This document shows, in pieces, positions 28,196 to 37,025 of a DNA stretch of 64,000 nt. The notes under the pieces were generated by a model. It was not told the origin of the DNA and ran no database searches. It saw only the letters and a list, made by a program, of their open reading frames with translations. The DNA is from Opitutia bacterium ISCC 52. Its GTDB lineage: Bacteria; Verrucomicrobiota; Verrucomicrobiia; Opitutales; UBA2995. The stretch covers positions 2,561,894 to 2,625,893 of the forward strand of contig CP076040.1 in the NCBI GenBank assembly GCA_014529675.2, written 5' to 3'. Made by a program: the position numbers and the translations under genes. Each line of letters begins with the position of its first letter. Position 1 is the first letter of the stretch.

Positions 28196-29416
28196 TTAGT
28201 GACTTACCTGGGCTCCCTTAGCTTGCCCGATGGAAGCCAGAAGCTCTTCAAACCAAGCTTGATCAATATCAAAGGGTTTTCCACCTGCGATACGATCGAA
28301 TTCAATGGCCCTCAGAATGTCGTTTTGATCCTCATCGTGCCCAATCACACCACCATCCCGACGGATGGCACAATCAACAGCCAGGTCGGTGCATGATTTG
28401 ATGAGACGAAGATCCTCAGCATTGGCTGCTGCTGCTCGACTGTAGTACCCGCTTTTTTGCACTAGCACTTTTTCGACATTGAGCTTGGCAGCAAATTGCT
28501 TGGCAAACCACTGACCGGGATTCACAGCATCGAGTTTGGGATGACCGAAAGCATCGCGCGGTACCTCTTCTCCACGTGCTTCCATCTCAGCAATGATAGA
28601 ATCCACACCAGCCCCTTCGCTGATAAATATATTAACATTGTCGATGCGATCCATGATCTCACCCAGTCGCTTCACCTCGGCATCAATATCCAAATCCATT
28701 TCTGGGACGAAGACCGCGTGAACATCTTTTCGTTCTGAGGAGAGTCCTACATCAGGAACAAAGTCCATCCGTTCCAACCCTTTGCGGTAGTCGACCGCCG
28801 TTGCTGCGGTTAACCACCCACAATGGCGCCCCATGACTTCGTGAATGATCAGCATGCGAGGGTTTGCATTGTGCTCTGCAACTACGTTTTCAAAAAACCG
28901 CGCGCCTTCCTCTGCAGCTGTCCAAGCACCGAGACTCTGACGTATAGGAATTACGTCGTTGTCGATCGTCTTGGGAAGCCCAACTACGGTCAGGTCATAA
29001 TCATGCTTCGCTAAGAATGCGGCTAAATCAGCAGCTGTTGTATTGGTATCATCTCCTCCAATGGTATGCAGCACATCGACGCCGTCTTTCTCCAATTGCT
29101 GGGCAGCCACTTCAAGTGGGTTCTGGCCTTCCTGGATCAATCCACGTTTCAAACAATCTTCCACATTCGTCAATTTAACACGGCTATTGCCAATAGGACT
29201 TCCTCCGTGACGATGCAGGATGCCCGCGTTTTTGCGAATATCAGGTGTAACGATAAAGCTATCACCGAGAAGTAATCCCTTATAGCCTGATCGGTAGCAT
29301 AGAATCTCAATGTCTGGTGCTAACTCTGTATAACGTTCAATCAATCCACCCACGGATGATGATAGGCAAGGTGCAAGACCTCCGGCGGTAAGTAGTGCGA
29401 CTTTTTTTACTGACAT
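28196..29416 (-). CDS. pfp: Pyrophosphate-dependent 6-phosphofructokinase
   Basis: This enzyme phosphorylates fructose 6-phosphate with PPi, reversibly, in place of or beside ATP-PFK. GGDDTNTTA carries the Asp after the first GGD that blocks ATP and marks PPi use. The catalytic motif is GLPKTIDND, and the substrate motif is IIHEVMGRHCGWLTAATA. The length of 406 residues fits the bacterial group that includes many Verrucomicrobiota enzymes. It is transcribed on the minus strand with 133 bases to the next minus-strand gene. Together with pgi in this window it covers upper glycolysis. Confident in the PPi assignment from the GGDD motif. Confidence 0.93.
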   Translation of the reverse strand: MSVKKVALLTAGGLAPCLSSSVGGLIERYTELAPDIEILCYRSGYKGLLLGDSFIVTPDIRKNAGILHRHGGSPIGNSRVKLTNVEDCLKRGLIQEGQNPLEVAAQQLEKDGVDVLHTIGGDDTNTTAADLAAFLAKHDYDLTVVGLPKTIDNDVIPIRQSLGAWTAAEEGARFFENVVAEHNANPRMLIIHEVMGRHCGWLTAATAVDYRKGLERMDFVPDVGLSSERKDVHAVFVPEMDLDIDAEVKRLGEIMDRIDNVNIFISEGAGVDSIIAEMEARGEEVPRDAFGHPKLDAVNPGQWFAKQFAAKLNVEKVLVQKSGYYSRAAAANAEDLRLIKSCTDLAVDCAIRRDGGVIGHDEDQNDILRAIEFDRIAGGKPFDIDQAWFEELLASIGQAKGAQVSH

Positions 29417-29549
29417 AAGAAATGAAGTTCTAAATCTAAAAGTGGATAAAAAACAAGCAGAGGAAATCGGAAAGCACAGTTTGTTAAACTCTGGCTAGCA
29501 ATTGGGTGCCCTCATGAAAGAAAACAAGTGGAATAGGATCCAAAGATCT

Positions 29550-30641
29550 TTATTCGATAGGAATACGAATCGTAAAGGTAGTTCCCTTTCCGACTTCGGA
29601 TGCGTAGGTCAGGCGACCATTGTGAGCTTCCACCACTGACTTGGCAATCGCTGCGCCAAGACCTGATCCCTCTTTGCCCCCTGGAGGAGCAGCAAAAGGT
29701 TCGAAAAGAAACTCGCGAACATCCTCTGGAATTCCTCGACCATTATCAGCAACCGAGAGAGCAAGTTCGTCATCTTTGGCACGTGCAAGTACTCGAATCC
29801 GACCATTGGTCTTGGTATCAACAGATTCAATCGCATTTTCGACGAGATTCTTGAGCACTCGGATCATCTTGTCCTGATCCATGGTGGCAGAGAGATCGTT
29901 ATCGATGTATTCAATCGGACACGTTGCGGTCGATAGCATCTGTTCGTGCTTCACCTGAAATTTATCAAAGACATCTTTGAGAGGAACCATGATCTTCTTC
30001 AGGCTCTTGTAACCGTCAGAAAACGCAGTGATGTCCTCAGCTAAAGCCATGACGTAATTCGTTTGGCTCTTAATCAGGTCACACTGCTCTTGTGTTTTCT
30101 CATCGTCGTGCTGCTCGCTAATCATATAGGTAGCTAGTGAGATAATGGAAAAAGGATTGCGTAAATCGTGGACGATGGATCGGGTCATTTGGCCAACGGC
30201 TTGTAACTTTTCCTTTTGGATACGTTCCTGAAGATAATGATCAGTCGTCGTCTTCAGGTGAGTAGTCACATTATTGAGGACCTCCAACAGGAACGGTGAG
30301 GATTTCTTCAGAAAATCCATCAGTAGTGCTCCAGGGACTTCTCCAACTCGAACGTCGTTGCGTGCTTTCGCGCGTAATTTGCGGCCCTCGCCAGTGAGGA
30401 TACCAAGTTCACCAAAGAAAGATCCTGCTTCAGCGGAACTCACCGGACTGTATTTTCCGGTATTTGTCTTTTTCAGAAAATCGACATCGCCTTCCAATAA
30501 TAGATACAAGAGATTCGAAACGCTGTCTTCTTCGAAGATTACGGTTCCAGCCTTGTAGACTTGGATTTTTGAAGAAGCGACGACTTGCTCAGCACCGGAT
30601 TTAGGAAACTTGGTAACGAAGGGATGCTTACGGATTTCCAT
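29550..30641 (-). CDS. Cyclic-nucleotide-binding-domain sensor histidine kinase (soluble)
   Basis: This 363-residue protein has an N-terminal CNMP-binding domain (about 10-130, with GSFFGELGILTGEGRKLRAK as the phosphate cassette), a short helical linker and a histidine kinase core. The H-box is SIVHDLRNPFSIIS, the N-box NLVENAIES, G1 DNGRGIPED and G2 GSGLGAAIAK. No transmembrane segment is present, so it should sense a cytoplasmic ligand. Whether it binds cAMP or cGMP is unclear: the cassette keeps Gly-Glu, but the Arg-Ser/Thr-Ala part reads LRAKA. No response regulator lies nearby. The divergent gap to the amidohydrolase gene contains a perfect AACCAGG/CCTGGTT inverted repeat. Confidence 0.9.
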   Translation of the reverse strand: MEIRKHPFVTKFPKSGAEQVVASSKIQVYKAGTVIFEEDSVSNLLYLLLEGDVDFLKKTNTGKYSPVSSAEAGSFFGELGILTGEGRKLRAKARNDVRVGEVPGALLMDFLKKSSPFLLEVLNNVTTHLKTTTDHYLQERIQKEKLQAVGQMTRSIVHDLRNPFSIISLATYMISEQHDDEKTQEQCDLIKSQTNYVMALAEDITAFSDGYKSLKKIMVPLKDVFDKFQVKHEQMLSTATCPIEYIDNDLSATMDQDKMIRVLKNLVENAIESVDTKTNGRIRVLARAKDDELALSVADNGRGIPEDVREFLFEPFAAPPGGKEGSGLGAAIAKSVVEAHNGRLTYASEVGKGTTFTIRIPIE

Positions 30642-30692
30642 GCGGTCTACAGGTTACTCTAAGGTGTTTGATGGGATGAATTTATGTAGGAA

Positions 30693-30709
30693 AACCAGGT
30701 TGCCTGGTT
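30693..30709. repeat. Perfect short inverted repeat in a divergent promoter region
   Basis: AACCAGG, TTG, CCTGGTT: a 7-base perfect inverted repeat with a 3-base centre, in the 137-base gap between the divergent kinase and amidohydrolase genes. It lacks a T-run on either side, so an operator is more likely than a terminator. No regulator can be named. Confidence 0.4.
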
Positions 30710-30778
30710 GGGTGAATACTAATTAGGACATTGTTGTAAATTCCGAGACATTTCTTTAAAGCTAATAATTTATTTTTT

Positions 30779-31672
30779 TTGAAAATAGTACCAAATACTT
30801 GGGATAGTCACGTCCATCTCTTTACCGAGGAGATGGCAGCGAATCCCTCCAACTGGGCAAAACAGCACCAGGAAGCGGTTTGGAGCGCATGCGTTGCCCC
30901 ACCCAATCGCCCTTCGATTCAAGGGTGGTCCACACCTGACCAGTTGATAAGCGATATGGACGAAGCAGGTGTCGAAACGATTGTTCTTCAAGGTTGGTAT
31001 TGGGAAACCATGAGTAGCTGCCGCCTGCAAAACCGATTTTACGCAGAGCTAATTCGACAATACCCAGATCGCATTCAAGCGTTCGCTACCCTACTCCCAA
31101 CCGCTGAAAACCTGGAGGATGAACTGAAGTGGATACAAGAGAACGGATTTATAGGAATCGGTGAACTTCACCCACAAGCCCAGGGATTTACACTGCAGGA
31201 TGAAAGTTGGCTAAAGCTACTAGACCTCATTCGTGACTGGAATTTTCCAATTAACTTTCACGTAACCGATCCTGATGTACCAGAACATCCAGGGAAAATA
31301 GAAACGCCGCTGCAAGATTATGTCAGCTTGGCATCTAATTGGCCTGACCTAACATTTATATTATCCCACCTGGGTGCACTCATCCCCTTGCGCAGTGAAT
31401 TTTCTCATCAAATCGAATCCCTAAACAATCTATACTACGACTGCGCTGCCATCCCGCTTCTCTACGAAAAGCGCACCATAAAGAAGATATCGGAAAAAGT
31501 AGGAGCTCAACGACTCCTATTTGGATCAGACTATCCGCTGCGAGTTTTTCCAAGATTGCAGAAGGTGCCGGAATTCACCCGAAGTATTGATTTTGTTTGT
31601 GAGTCGGGATTGACAGATGAGCAACTCCGGCTCGTGTTGTCCCTCAATGCAAAACGGCTCTTCAGAATTTGA
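30779..31672 (+). CDS. Amidohydrolase-family metal-dependent hydrolase (amidohydrolase 2 type)
   Basis: This TIM-barrel metallo-hydrolase has 297 residues. NTWDSHVHLF holds the HxH metal ligands, FIGIGELHP the strand-4 region, FPINFHVTD and FILSHLGA two further His ligands, and LLFGSDYPLRVF the catalytic Asp. The family covers decarboxylases and hydrolases of the 2-pyrone-4,6-dicarboxylate type; the substrate here is unknown. The start is unclear: HxH lies only 10 residues after a TTG at 30779, which follows a run of eight T, and no ATG occurs between the upstream stop and HxH. A start at ATT 30740 is the only other option. The gene overlaps the rhomboid gene. Confidence 0.8.
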   Translation: MKIVPNTWDSHVHLFTEEMAANPSNWAKQHQEAVWSACVAPPNRPSIQGWSTPDQLISDMDEAGVETIVLQGWYWETMSSCRLQNRFYAELIRQYPDRIQAFATLLPTAENLEDELKWIQENGFIGIGELHPQAQGFTLQDESWLKLLDLIRDWNFPINFHVTDPDVPEHPGKIETPLQDYVSLASNWPDLTFILSHLGALIPLRSEFSHQIESLNNLYYDCAAIPLLYEKRTIKKISEKVGAQRLLFGSDYPLRVFPRLQKVPEFTRSIDFVCESGLTDEQLRLVLSLNAKRLFRI

Positions 31673-32585
31673 GGACTCAGAGCTTTGGGCCGAGGACGGA
31701 CCCAGAGCCATCATCGAACTATTCCCCAACGTTCAAAAAGCTGATGAAGCGGGCCTTGCTATTCTAGCCGCTGGAAGTGTCTACTGGGTTTATCCTTATG
31801 AAGGCCAATATGCGCTCGTCGTTAAAAATGAAGAGGCCGTCCAACTGAAAAGGGAAATATCGATTTTCCAGAACAAGAATCGCTTTTGGCCTACTGTTTC
31901 ACCTGATCTGGCGGAGAAGAGGATTAGCGCATTACCCACCTGGGCATTTCTATTTTTCCTGAGCTGCATATTCTACCTGCAAGGCACCTTTCCCCAGCTG
32001 AAGGATCTAGGAATGAATAGCAGTACCGCATTTCAGGAAAGCGCTCAGTGGTGGAGGATATTTACAGCTGCTACCTTGCACGCTGACTTAGGCCACTTAG
32101 TCGGAAATTTGTTCGGCCTCGGATTGTTTGGCTACTTTGCAGCGCGTTATTTGGGAAATGGATTAGGGTGGTTAAGCATACTTACTACAGCCGCACTCTC
32201 AAATCTGACCAACGTCTTCATACATTGGGACCATGCATTTTTATCGTTGGGCGCATCCACCGCCGTATTCTCAGCCCTGGGAATCGTAACCGGTTTTCCA
32301 ATTGGCAATTATTTCAAATCCGGAGGAAAGATTGATCGTCGCCAATGGCTCATTCCCTTATCTGGCGGATTGATGCTTCTGGCATGGATGGGGGGCGGAA
32401 ATTATCTGACCGATGTAGCCGGACACCTTTGGAGTTTTCTCTGGGGTTTATTAGCGGCGGCGGCTATGGGTAAAATGGGAACTCAAGCTGCTTTAAAGAA
32501 AACAGGACAATCTATCCTCCTTAGCTTCACTTGGGTGCTTTTGGCAGCCTGTTGGCTACTTGCCCTATCTAATTCAGGGCAATAG
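31617..32585 (+). CDS. Rhomboid-family intramembrane serine protease
   Basis: This 322-residue membrane protein has about six transmembrane helices and a roughly 100-residue cytoplasmic N-terminal domain. QWWRIFTAATLHADLGHLVG is the WR and HxxxxHxxxN region. The catalytic Ser214 lies in LGASTAVFSALG, and His270 in VAGHLWSFLWG. Rhomboids cut transmembrane substrates within the lipid bilayer; the targets are unknown. The N-terminus overlaps the upstream gene; the second ATG (31647) is an equally good start and would shorten the overlap to 26 bases. It converges on the HAD gene, overlapping its 3' end by 12 bases. Confidence 0.9.
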   Translation: MSNSGSCCPSMQNGSSEFEDSELWAEDGPRAIIELFPNVQKADEAGLAILAAGSVYWVYPYEGQYALVVKNEEAVQLKREISIFQNKNRFWPTVSPDLAEKRISALPTWAFLFFLSCIFYLQGTFPQLKDLGMNSSTAFQESAQWWRIFTAATLHADLGHLVGNLFGLGLFGYFAARYLGNGLGWLSILTTAALSNLTNVFIHWDHAFLSLGASTAVFSALGIVTGFPIGNYFKSGGKIDRRQWLIPLSGGLMLLAWMGGGNYLTDVAGHLWSFLWGLLAAAAMGKMGTQAALKKTGQSILLSFTWVLLAACWLLALSNSGQ

Positions 32586-33275
32586 AGCATTCAACTCTTC
32601 AACGGACTCGATAGCATAGGCAGGTTTCGGAAATTGAAACGGCATGGTGGCATGGATCGGTCGAACCCAACAAAAATCAATCTCGGCATTGATGGCCCCT
32701 TGAAAGTCGGAGCTCACCGAATCCCCTACCATTAAAGTCTTATCTGCAGAGCAACCAGACTCCTCCAACGCTTTTTCAAATATTCCTATCCGCGGCTTCA
32801 TAACCCCCGCCTCTTCTGAAATCTGAAAGGTGCTCAACAAGGGTTTTATCTCTAACGCATCTGCTCGCGGATGTTGGACCGAGGTTAATCCGTTGGTTAC
32901 CAAGCCAACCTTATACCGTTTGAGCAAGGTTCGAAATGTCGTTTCTGCACCCGGCAACCATTTGGCAACCGCAGCCAGACCTTCCGCGAAACGTTTACCC
33001 AACTTGGCAGCATCCCCTCCTCTTAAACCAAAATGTCTGAGCACCCGTCTGGCTCGCTCTTGGCTCACGTGGCCAGGCTTGAGCTTTCCCGCTTCAACTT
33101 CATGCCAAATACTCAAATTGATTTTCCGAAATGCGGCGGCGTAGGTTTCATAATCAACTGCCTGGCGAAAATACTCCTCCCAGCAGATTTCCAGCGCATT
33201 CTCCTCTGAAGCCTCGAAATCGAGCAAGGTATGATCTACGTCAAAAAGGATGAGCTCATAGGGAAGTTCTGCCAT
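32574..33275 (-). CDS. HAD-family hydrolase, YjjG-type nucleotidase-like
   Basis: This 233-residue HAD phosphatase has motif I ILFDVDHTLLDFEASEENAL, motif II VGLVTNGLTSVQHPRAD, motif III MKPRIGIFEKAL and motif IV TLMVGDSVSSDFQGA. The DxDHTLLDF form and the TNG followed by QHPRAD-like stretch match the YjjG group of pyrimidine 5'-nucleotidases, which cleanse non-canonical nucleotides. I chose the ATG at 33275 because motif I then follows the N-terminus as in relatives; 39 extra codons upstream (to 33392) show no HAD homology. Confidence 0.85.
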   Translation of the reverse strand: MAELPYELILFDVDHTLLDFEASEENALEICWEEYFRQAVDYETYAAAFRKINLSIWHEVEAGKLKPGHVSQERARRVLRHFGLRGGDAAKLGKRFAEGLAAVAKWLPGAETTFRTLLKRYKVGLVTNGLTSVQHPRADALEIKPLLSTFQISEEAGVMKPRIGIFEKALEESGCSADKTLMVGDSVSSDFQGAINAEIDFCWVRPIHATMPFQFPKPAYAIESVEELNALLP

Positions 33276-33451
33276 TGCCAGAACCTTGATTGGCCCTCCG
33301 ATGACACAGCAAGAATTTTCCATAAACCCGGCGCAGGGAAATAACCGAAAACAGAGTGGATAAGTAATTGGGAAAGAGAGTTTCATAAGCACTTGCTTTT
33401 AAGAAATGGACTCGTTTAGTTGCTTCCTTCGCTCTCAAAGAGAATCCATTA

Positions 33452-34642
33452 ATGAATATCCACGAATACCAGGCAAAAGAACTATTTGCCGCCTATGGCG
33501 TTCCCGTCTCGAAAGGCGTGGCCGTACAATCTGAAGGCGATTTCGACGATGCACTCAGCCATTTTCCTGAAAATGAAATGGTCGTCGTCAAATCCCAAAT
33601 TCACGCCGGAGGACGTGGCAAAGGAACATTTACCGATGGCTTCCAGGGAGGCGTCAAGTTGGCTCCAAACCGGGCAGAAGCCAAAGAACTGGCTGGAAAA
33701 ATGTTGGGGAACACATTGGTGACTCACCAAACCGGACCGGTCGGCCGCAAGGTTCAAACGATATACTTCACTGAAGCCGCAACGATCGAGCACGAATACT
33801 ACCTGGCAATCCTGATGGACAGAGAGACATCCATGCCAGTCATCATTGCCTCTACAGAAGGGGGCGTAGATATTGAGCAAGTTGCTGAATCGACACCTGA
33901 AAAGATCACCAAAGTATTTGTGGATCCTGCGATTGGCCTTCAGCCATACCATATGCGTGAAGTCGCGTTTGGACTCGGGTTTTCGGGCCAGCCCTTCAAA
34001 GACATGGTCAAGGCACTCGATGGTCTCTACAAATTCTTTTGGGAAAAGGATGCTTCTATGGTGGAAGTCAACCCACTCATTCTAACAGAAGAAGGAAACG
34101 TAATCGCACTGGATGCCAAAGTGGGATTCGACGATAACGCCCTCTTCCGCCATCCGGACATCGTGGAACTCCGCGACATGAATGAAGAAGATGAGAAGGA
34201 GATCGAGGCTTCCAAATTCGGACTAAGCTACATCGCTCTGGACGGAAACATTGCCTGCCTCGTGAACGGAGCCGGTCTGGCCATGTCCACCATGGACATC
34301 ATCAAACACTTTGGAGGTGATCCAGCCAACTTCCTCGACGTAGGTGGAGGGGCTCAAGTAGAGCAAGTGACTGCTGCCTTTAAAATCATCTTAAGCGATC
34401 CAAATGTAGAAGGCATTCTCGTGAATATCTTTGGTGGCATCATGAAATGCGATACCATCGCAGAAGGAATCATCGAAGCAGCCAAGAATGTTGAAATCAC
34501 GGTTCCTTTGGTCGTTCGACTGGAAGGCACTAACGTAGAATTGGGTAAAAAGTTGCTTGATGAAAGCGGACTGGCGCTTACCTCAGCAGACTCACTTTCA
34601 GATGCAGCTGAGAAAATCGTCAATTTAGAAAAAGAGGCCTAA
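33452..34642 (+). CDS. sucC: Succinyl-CoA synthetase beta subunit SucC
   Basis: SucC is the ATP-grasp subunit that binds nucleotide and, with SucD, interconverts succinyl-CoA and succinate plus ATP or GTP in the TCA cycle. [19 protein letters not shown] is the canonical start, [13 protein letters not shown] the ATP-grasp region, [20 protein letters not shown] the Mg site, and [10 protein letters not shown] the C-terminal CoA-ligase motif. The length of 396 residues is normal. GAGA upstream of the ATG may act as a weak ribosome binding site. It is followed two bases later by sucD. Confidence 0.97.
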   Translation: MNIHEYQAKELFAAYGVPVSKGVAVQSEGDFDDALSHFPENEMVVVKSQIHAGGRGKGTFTDGFQGGVKLAPNRAEAKELAGKMLGNTLVTHQTGPVGRKVQTIYFTEAATIEHEYYLAILMDRETSMPVIIASTEGGVDIEQVAESTPEKITKVFVDPAIGLQPYHMREVAFGLGFSGQPFKDMVKALDGLYKFFWEKDASMVEVNPLILTEEGNVIALDAKVGFDDNALFRHPDIVELRDMNEEDEKEIEASKFGLSYIALDGNIACLVNGAGLAMSTMDIIKHFGGDPANFLDVGGGAQVEQVTAAFKIILSDPNVEGILVNIFGGIMKCDTIAEGIIEAAKNVEITVPLVVRLEGTNVELGKKLLDESGLALTSADSLSDAAEKIVNLEKEA

Positions 34643-34644
34643 AC

Positions 34645-35520
34645 ATGAGTGTTCTCGTTGATAAAAATACACGTTTATTAGTACAAGGTATCACCGGAAG
34701 ATTCGGTGGTTTTCACGCAGGTCTCTCGATCGAGTACGGTACCACCGTCGCCGCTGGAGTGACTCCAGGCAAAGGTGGACTTATCTGGGAAGATAAAGTA
34801 CCTGTCTTTAACACGGTTAAAGAGGCAGTCGAAAATGAAGGCGTCAATGCGACCGCCATTTTCGTTCCTCCCCCATTTGCAGCTGATTCCATTTTGGAGG
34901 CCATTGATGCAGAGGTTCCGTTAATTGTAGCTATCACAGAAGGAGTGCCTGTTCGCGACATGGCGCAAGTAAAAGCTGCTCTTAAAGACAGTAACTGCCG
35001 TTTGATAGGCCCCAACTGCCCAGGTATTATTACACCTGACGAATGCCGCATCGGCATCATGCCAGGGTATATACATAAACCAGGTCGCGTCGGCGTTCTT
35101 TCACGCTCCGGCACACTGACATACGAAGCCGTATGGCAGCTCACCGTGCGCGGTCATGGTCAATCTACCTGTATTGGTATTGGCGGCGACCCCATCAATG
35201 GAACCAGCCATCTCGATGCCATACAGCTCTTCAACGAAGATCCTGACACCGATGCGATCATTATGATTGGAGAAATCGGCGGATCAGCTGAGGAAGAAGC
35301 TGCTGCCTATATCAAAGACAACGTGAAAAAACCGGTTGCAGCATTTATCGCAGGCACCACAGCTCCTCCGGGTCGCCGTATGGGGCATGCCGGTGCAATT
35401 GTTTCCGGAAACAGCGGAACGGCTGAAGGTAAGATCTCGGCATTGAAAGCTGCAGGTATAGAAGTGGCAGATACTCCTTCGGAGATGGCAGACGCCCTAC
35501 TTAGGATCTACCAACCTTAA
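34645..35520 (+). CDS. sucD: Succinyl-CoA synthetase alpha subunit SucD
   Basis: SucD binds CoA and carries the phosphohistidine. [20 protein letters not shown] is the CoA site; the usual GxQGTFH reads RFGGFH here, a mild change. [10 protein letters not shown] holds the phospho-accepting His248. The length of 291 residues is normal. AGAGG lies about eight bases before the ATG and serves as a Shine-Dalgarno. A clear terminator hairpin follows the stop. Confidence 0.97.
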   Translation: MSVLVDKNTRLLVQGITGRFGGFHAGLSIEYGTTVAAGVTPGKGGLIWEDKVPVFNTVKEAVENEGVNATAIFVPPPFAADSILEAIDAEVPLIVAITEGVPVRDMAQVKAALKDSNCRLIGPNCPGIITPDECRIGIMPGYIHKPGRVGVLSRSGTLTYEAVWQLTVRGHGQSTCIGIGGDPINGTSHLDAIQLFNEDPDTDAIIMIGEIGGSAEEEAAAYIKDNVKKPVAAFIAGTTAPPGRRMGHAGAIVSGNSGTAEGKISALKAAGIEVADTPSEMADALLRIYQP

Positions 35521-35542
35521 GTCTGATAGAATTCTTGAATAA

Positions 35543-35574
35543 AAAAACGGCTAACCATAAAGGTAGCCGTTTTT
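35543..35574 (+). terminator. Rho-independent terminator after sucD (probably bidirectional)
   Basis: AAAAACGGCTA and TAGCCGTTTTT form an 11-base perfect stem around a 10-base loop, giving an A-run on one side and a T-run on the other. It lies between the convergent sucD and glyoxalase-like genes and should stop transcription from both. Confidence 0.85.
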
Positions 35575-35596
35575 CTTTAAAGGAATGGAACTGGTT

Positions 35597-35992
35597 CTAT
35601 ACGTCGGGCAAATTCTTGCGTTCAAGAATCTCAACCTCGTAGCCATCTGGATCCGTAAGGAAAGCCATCTTGTGACCTGCGGGGAACTTCTCCCGCCAAT
35701 CACCGGGCCAAACATCGAGTCCTTTCTTTTCCAGGTCATCACAGAAGCTGATGATGTCCTCTACTCCAATGCACGTATGCATCAAATCTTCCGGGACTTT
35801 AACGTAATAATCCGGTGAGTAGCAAAGCTCCAAAAAATGCTCATTCCCTTCTAATTCGAGAAAGGCTAATTCATTTCCAGCTGGAGACTTGTCAGTCCGG
35901 CGAGTGCAAACAAATCCTAGATTGTCACAGTACCAATTAATCGTGGCATCCAGGTCACTGACACGGATTCGAGTATGCATGAATTTTGTCAT
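35597..35992 (-). CDS. gloA: VOC-family protein, lactoylglutathione lyase-like
   Basis: This 131-residue vicinal-oxygen-chelate protein has two beta-alpha-beta-beta-beta modules. MTKFMHTRIRVSDLDATINWY holds a metal-ligand His and the glyoxalase I-like start. HFLELCYSP holds a Glu, LMHTCIGVEDI the second His, and DPDGYEVEILE the second Glu. These four metal ligands support glyoxalase I activity on the methylglyoxal-thiol adduct, though other VOC reactions cannot be excluded. It is monocistronic on the minus strand, ending at the shared terminator with sucD. Confidence 0.85.
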   Translation of the reverse strand: MTKFMHTRIRVSDLDATINWYCDNLGFVCTRRTDKSPAGNELAFLELEGNEHFLELCYSPDYYVKVPEDLMHTCIGVEDIISFCDDLEKKGLDVWPGDWREKFPAGHKMAFLTDPDGYEVEILERKNLPDV

Positions 35993-36084
35993 AGTTCTTT
36001 CATTACCAATTTCTGTAACTGCGCCAAGGGCAAACTCGTTGACCCAGCATAAGGGATAGTCAAACTATTCCCCAGATAAGACCT

Positions 36085-36357
36085 ATGAGACCAGCCATTC
36101 AAAAAATCGCCCTTTACCTTACCCTTGCCGGAGCGCTGGTTTGGCTACTCGGTGGAGCCAGAAAAGGATTCTATGTCATTTCTGAGGAAATCCCCAAACT
36201 GGATCCCGTCACAGAAATCGAGTATTCGGAACGTCACGACAAGTTTCTACCAGGTATTGATTTTCTGCTGGGAGGAGTCATTTTAGGAGGATCTTTTTAT
36301 CTCGTTTCGTTTCTATTCCCAAAGCCTTTGATGTCTAACTCAGTTACACGACCATGA
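36085..36357 (+). CDS. Small membrane protein of unknown function
   Basis: This 90-residue protein has two predicted transmembrane segments (IALYLTLAGALVWLLGG and FLLGGVILGGSFYLVSFLF) joined by a charged periplasmic or cytoplasmic loop. I do not recognise a family. Its TGA overlaps the ATG of the YceI gene (ATGA), so the two are probably translated together and may work together in the envelope. Confidence 0.65.
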   Translation: MRPAIQKIALYLTLAGALVWLLGGARKGFYVISEEIPKLDPVTEIEYSERHDKFLPGIDFLLGGVILGGSFYLVSFLFPKPLMSNSVTRP

Positions 36358-36968
36358 AGCTACTTCTCTTGATTTTGCCTCTTGTAGGAGCTGCCACACA
36401 ACTTTCAGCAGATTCTATTACCTTCGATTTTGCGGATCCCAAAGGGGTCAACACTATCAATTTCCACTTGGATGCGTTGCTTGAATCGACAAGCGGGAAT
36501 GCGAAAGGCGTGTCCGGTCTCATACAATACGATCCCCAACATCCCGGTAATACCACCGGCACGTTGCAAATCGATACCAACTCTCTCTACGTCGCTAACC
36601 CAAGAATGCGGGAACACTTGCATGGCCCCACCTGGATGGATGTAGCCAAACACCCAGACATCTTATTCACGGTCGGATCGCTGAGGAACATAGATACGAC
36701 CGGAAACATAACCACCGCTGATGTGAATGGGGAACTTACAGTCAAGGGGGTTACCCGTCCCGTTTCGGCTAAGGCGATACTTACCTATTTAAAAGGAAAA
36801 CTCAAAGCCCGTATGGGACCCCGTGGCCCGAATGGAGATATACTAGTCATTCGCACAAAATTTTCCATTAACCGTTCTGATTATGGAATTAATTCTGGCC
36901 AGCTCATAGACCGGGTCTCAGACGAAATCGAAGTTTCACTGAGCATTGCTGGACAAGCACCCTACTGA
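36354..36968 (+). CDS. YceI-family secreted protein
   Basis: This 204-residue protein has an N-terminal signal peptide (LLLLILPLVGAATQLSA) and a YceI beta-barrel. The barrel shows HPDILFTVGSL, NGELTVKGVTRPVSA and FSINRSDYGINSG, all standard YceI segments. YceI proteins are periplasmic lipocalin-like barrels that bind polyisoprenoids or similar amphiphiles. The ligand here is unknown. A perfect 12-base palindrome, TGCTCTAGAGCA (36971-36982), follows the stop. Confidence 0.88.
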   Translation: MKLLLLILPLVGAATQLSADSITFDFADPKGVNTINFHLDALLESTSGNAKGVSGLIQYDPQHPGNTTGTLQIDTNSLYVANPRMREHLHGPTWMDVAKHPDILFTVGSLRNIDTTGNITTADVNGELTVKGVTRPVSAKAILTYLKGKLKARMGPRGPNGDILVIRTKFSINRSDYGINSGQLIDRVSDEIEVSLSIAGQAPY

Positions 36969-37025
36969 AGTGCTCTAGAGCAAAGGGTCAGGCGCCTCAG
37001 ATAAGTCTCCGAATAAGCAAGACGC

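Noticed and set aside
36971..36982. TGCTCTAGAGCA palindrome after yceI as a terminator
   Set aside because: It has no loop and no T-run; a 12-base palindrome alone may be chance.
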